Shown one piece after another: positions 62,401 to 64,000 of a stretch of 64,000 nt of DNA (its first letter is position 1; each line of letters begins with the position of its first letter). Origin of the DNA: G965232465 sp965232465 (GTDB taxonomy: Bacteria; Pseudomonadota; Alphaproteobacteria; JAQWUY01); contig OZ246977.1 in assembly GCA_965232465.1 (NCBI GenBank), positions 2,046,001 through 2,110,000 of the forward strand. The letters are read 5' to 3'. The notes under the pieces are model-generated. The model was not told the DNA's origin. It was given only the letters and a program-made list of their open reading frames with translations, and did not search any database. The translations under genes were made by a program, and so were the position numbers.

Positions 62401-62828
62401 TCTTGTGTGACGATTTTTGTACCTTTGCAAAATTTTCGGATAGCATCAATTATAACAGTTACAGGATTTTCTGGACGACCAACCACAGGAATAAACGCTC
62501 GCCCTTTATTGTTAGGTAATAAAACGGATCTTATGTCATTATATACCTTATCACCCACCTGCTGTTTTGCCACCTTTATAAGGTCACTATCTAAGGACAT
62601 AAACGCATTTAACAGTAACGCCAAACTGGATTTACCCACCCCATATGACCCTGTCCAAGTGAATGCACATTGTCCTGAATTTATATTTTTTGCCATATGA
62701 GACAGGACTTGTTTTGACGATTCAGGGCAGACAAAACCTTTTAGAATATCCACCGCTTTAATATCAGTGTTGATTTGTATAGACCGTTGAAAATGGTTAT
62801 TTATGGTAACTTTTTCAGCGTACTTCAT
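59472..62828 (-). CDS. sspC: Large P-loop ATPase SspC-like
   Basis: 1118 residues. Walker A TGSYGVGKSSLALLL near 59-73 and Walker B VVLVIDEMGKFLD at 161-173, followed by NRSNGKIIIVGILHQSF (sensor region). The rest is mostly helical with no known enzyme motif; late in the protein there are TGLVAVGATNDWIDMDFERV and LTDLIHNTQ. The start overlaps the stop of the DUF4007 gene by four bases (ATGA), so both are made together. In Ssp systems the ATPase is essential for strand-specific phosphorothioation. The large size is a caveat, since a BREX-type ATPase would look similar in the first 200 residues, but no BREX partner is present. Confidence 0.7.
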   Translation of the reverse strand: MKYAEKVTINNHFQRSIQINTDIKAVDILKGFVCPESSKQVLSHMAKNINSGQCAFTWTGSYGVGKSSLALLLNAFMSLDSDLIKVAKQQVGDKVYNDIRSVLLPNNKGRAFIPVVGRPENPVTVIIDAIRKFCKGTKIVTQDSQSICDAINRISKRNDGVVLVIDEMGKFLDSAIRNNGDIHIFQQLAELANRSNGKIIIVGILHQSFNAYGRSLNSNTRNEWNKIQGRFIDLAINVAGEEQIALITKAINAPKTPTSYTHTSKYISKLIADNKQGVQSHIHANLSQTFPLHPITTCLLGPLSKRRFGQNQRSIFAFLTSAETGGFKEFIQTTEYNTEFLYTPDKLYDYIRFNLEPSIMTSADASRWAMGLESLNRCEKQGGDIYHVQVLKTIILLDMFMGQSGLKAHMDSLKTVVHIDILQSVLQDLTQWSILIFKKYQSLYALYEGSDFDMEVALTDAQLKIQDIDPTKTTQAMNLRPIIAKKHYHTTGALRWFDIKIMTPDQCADATAHALSKGADGCLIILLGKATQKNICANLEKAKISHPILFTFADNAQDIIDCTKDLKYCEWILDNKTDLGGDAVARREINDRITHANTALNNAIQQNLHISTNWYYVWHNGSEWTKKTHKKKTISILNTVISDIIDTDIYPDALRIKSELMNRDKPSASANTASNNLIKAMILKEGEQQLGFKGFPAEMGLYKIFLENTGIYKDTGDDFWEFLEPDNTYKLQNLWHKTDLYLQQQIEHVHISEIIQLWQSHPLGVKKGMVNILLTLYLKTRESMVTTYIEGIYRPFVDDLFIEYLIKTSSKISIRWIHITQENTDFIKSINKKINIIYPNMGYALKNPLDTARAIVKIFEGLNKWTLRTKMLSKKAISLRDAIKSANDPNKLLFDDIPNICNHMDDTADAFEDTFMEIQQFYPDRLKEIGQLLLDELQVGLLTLETLEKIHERATKVSQLRVGGIVKINKQESNDNSDLLVPAFARRLKEIQMDKQGGIERQCLEGITGLVAVGATNDWIDMDFERVKLNLAELCNAFRKAELYTYVKTKQQASRVAISVMIGSGKDRFATEHDLTDLIHNTQNIKLTDKICSILKNVDKDRAISILAEALKKQVKDK

Positions 62829-63787
62829 GGACGGGGTATTCCATATATTTGCTTTAATATGTCCATTGACACAGCACCATTTAATTGTAAATCATTCGGC
62901 TTTGATAGTTGTCTCAACCCCGCGGATTCACTATATTCTAGTCCCTTAATAACTGTATAGGCATCATACATGTATTGTGCCACATCTTCTTCAAATAGCA
63001 AAAACGCCCTACCGGGGGATCCCGGTTCGTTTGTTAGGACTTCTATGCTGATGGTATTATTTTCCTCATCATATTGTTGCCAAAATTGTACCAACGCATA
63101 GCAAAACACTTTTAGGGACAGTCCATTCTTTTTACCTCGATTAATATAATATTTACCGTCTGCTCCCTCAGATATTAAATGTAGTTCGGATAATAATGCC
63201 AATAATTGTTCTTCTTGTGATCGAGTATTATTGCGAGGGCAGTATAGCTGTATAAAGCAGTCTATATCTTTTTTGATGGTTGATGTGCTGTTTTTTTTCC
63301 AGTTTCGGTATTCTGTCAAGTCAACAATTTTCTTGCACAGAATATCTTTGTCAAAATCAGGGCGGATGTAATTGTTAAAAATATAATAAAAAGTCGTTGT
63401 CTGGGGATTAGACACAAGATGCCAATGTACAATCCAAATGCTAGCAGGATTTTCCATCCAAGGATCACCAATGTTTTCGTTAAACATGATCTTTGCATAA
63501 TCGGACAGGACCAAATCATTATTTTGCGGTTTTAAAACCTGTGTTCTTTCTGCCCAAAACCGCATCGATTGTACCATGTTTTTACCTACCCCAAAAGTGG
63601 CTATAGCAGAATCATCTGTAAAAATAGATTTTACACTTTTATCTTTTTTTTGTTCATTTTCAATAACTTCATCGTATATTTTTTTCAACCAGCCATACCG
63701 TAATGGAAAGGTCTGATGTCCCGAAAAAGAAGGCGTATAATCCGCAGTACTATACAAGGGTCCTCTATCCATCAATTTTCCTGTCAT
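62825..63787 (-). CDS. sspB: DUF4007 protein SspB
   Basis: 320 residues from ATG 63787, with AAGGAAA before it; a longer frame to 63886 lacks a binding site. The N-terminal block FSGHQTFPLRYGWLKKIYDE is the hallmark of DUF4007, then ATFGVGKNMVQSMRFWAERT (winged-helix-like) and IWIVHWHLVSNPQTTTFYYI. In the single-strand phosphorothioation system SspB nicks DNA so that sulfur can be installed. First gene of the visible operon. The cysteine desulfurase SspA and the restriction effector SspE would have to lie beyond the right edge or elsewhere. Confidence 0.75.
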   Translation of the reverse strand: MTGKLMDRGPLYSTADYTPSFSGHQTFPLRYGWLKKIYDEVIENEQKKDKSVKSIFTDDSAIATFGVGKNMVQSMRFWAERTQVLKPQNNDLVLSDYAKIMFNENIGDPWMENPASIWIVHWHLVSNPQTTTFYYIFNNYIRPDFDKDILCKKIVDLTEYRNWKKNSTSTIKKDIDCFIQLYCPRNNTRSQEEQLLALLSELHLISEGADGKYYINRGKKNGLSLKVFCYALVQFWQQYDEENNTISIEVLTNEPGSPGRAFLLFEEDVAQYMYDAYTVIKGLEYSESAGLRQLSKPNDLQLNGAVSMDILKQIYGIPRP

Positions 63788-64000
63788 ATTTTCCTTATTA
63801 GAGTACCTTTTCAAAAGCACCCATATACTCTTTAACATGTATTTAAAATATTGTCTATTATTTTTTATGTTGCATTTTAGATTCACATGGTGTATATACT
63901 AATGTTGTAACTACATCCATCCGTTTAGGTTGGAGTGCGAGGCTCCTTGTGGAGCCTCTGCTTTTATGGAAGAAAAGTATTGAAAAAAGTCATTGCCTAT
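63788..64000. other. Upstream region of the Ssp operon to the window edge
   Basis: AT-rich leader DNA with one perfect hairpin at 63939-63958 (GAGGCTCC-TTGT-GGAGCCTC), followed on the plus strand by TGCTTTTA. It may be a weak plus-strand terminator or an attenuator of the leftward operon. No complete gene is visible, and no sspA start lies in these 213 bases. Confidence 0.4.

Noticed and set aside
59472..62828. BREX- or DISARM-type ATPase
   Set aside because: No PglX/PglZ, methyltransferase or helicase partner; the DUF4007 and PP-loop neighbours fit the Ssp system better.
1..64000. tRNA or rRNA genes
   Set aside because: No cloverleaf with the conserved GGTTCGAATC-type arm or rRNA core segments was recognised in any intergenic region; small RNAs without strong features could be missed.

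Overview
The window looks like a piece of an alphaproteobacterial chromosome of moderate GC content. The main clues are gene order: hisS next to prfA, the TauE/SafE exporter next to a TIGR02186-type protein, and the run xerD - secreted helical protein - 41-residue membrane protein // aroK-aroB-CorC with accA and zapE beside it. An inverse autotransporter, a giant ankyrin protein, insertion elements and two defence loci suggest a host- or surface-associated lifestyle. The exact lineage cannot be fixed from this sequence alone.

Layout. 1-1302: end of a CoA-transferase beta subunit and a PIG3-type quinone oxidoreductase. 1303-12290: accessory island with palindromic repeats, two copies of a TA-flanked MITE in opposite orientation, a 960-residue near-identical ankyrin array, a remnant of a second such gene that keeps only its promoter and start, a type ISP restriction-modification gene split by an IS5/IS427-like element, and a RelE-like toxin with an XRE antitoxin. 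12289-26756: a fatty-acid or acyl-CoA catabolic block with two membrane-anchored FadE dehydrogenases, a FadB-like fusion, FadD, two hotdog thioesterases, an FMN enzyme and a TRAP carboxylate transporter, with an IclR regulator transcribed divergently. Only 21 codons of a thiolase survive in front of fadD. 26793-32132: third MITE, MFS transporter, two TSUP permeases, moeA and a TIGR02186 protein. 32286-34612: prfA and hisS. 34902-40841: a 1979-residue inverse autotransporter with four long Ig-like repeat blocks. 41097-43823: TVP38 membrane protein, mercuric-reductase-like flavoprotein, CDP-alcohol phosphatidyltransferase. 43824-52464: zapE, accA, xerD, a secreted helical protein, aroK, aroB, CorC. 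52517-58315: a branched-chain/urea/amide-type ABC importer (including a permease-ATPase fusion) with an amidase. 58637-64000: an operon matching SspB-SspC-SspD, the single-strand DNA phosphorothioation modification genes; no SspE effector or SspA desulfurase lies inside the window.

How the parts fit. The TRAP importer probably supplies a carboxylate that FadD activates and FadE/FadB oxidise, with IclR sensing a pathway compound at two palindromes in the shared control region. The ABC importer and amidase look like a nitrogen-scavenging unit. Defence genes sit at both ends: the ISP enzyme (now broken) on the left, phosphorothioation on the right. The left island carries most signs of gene turnover.
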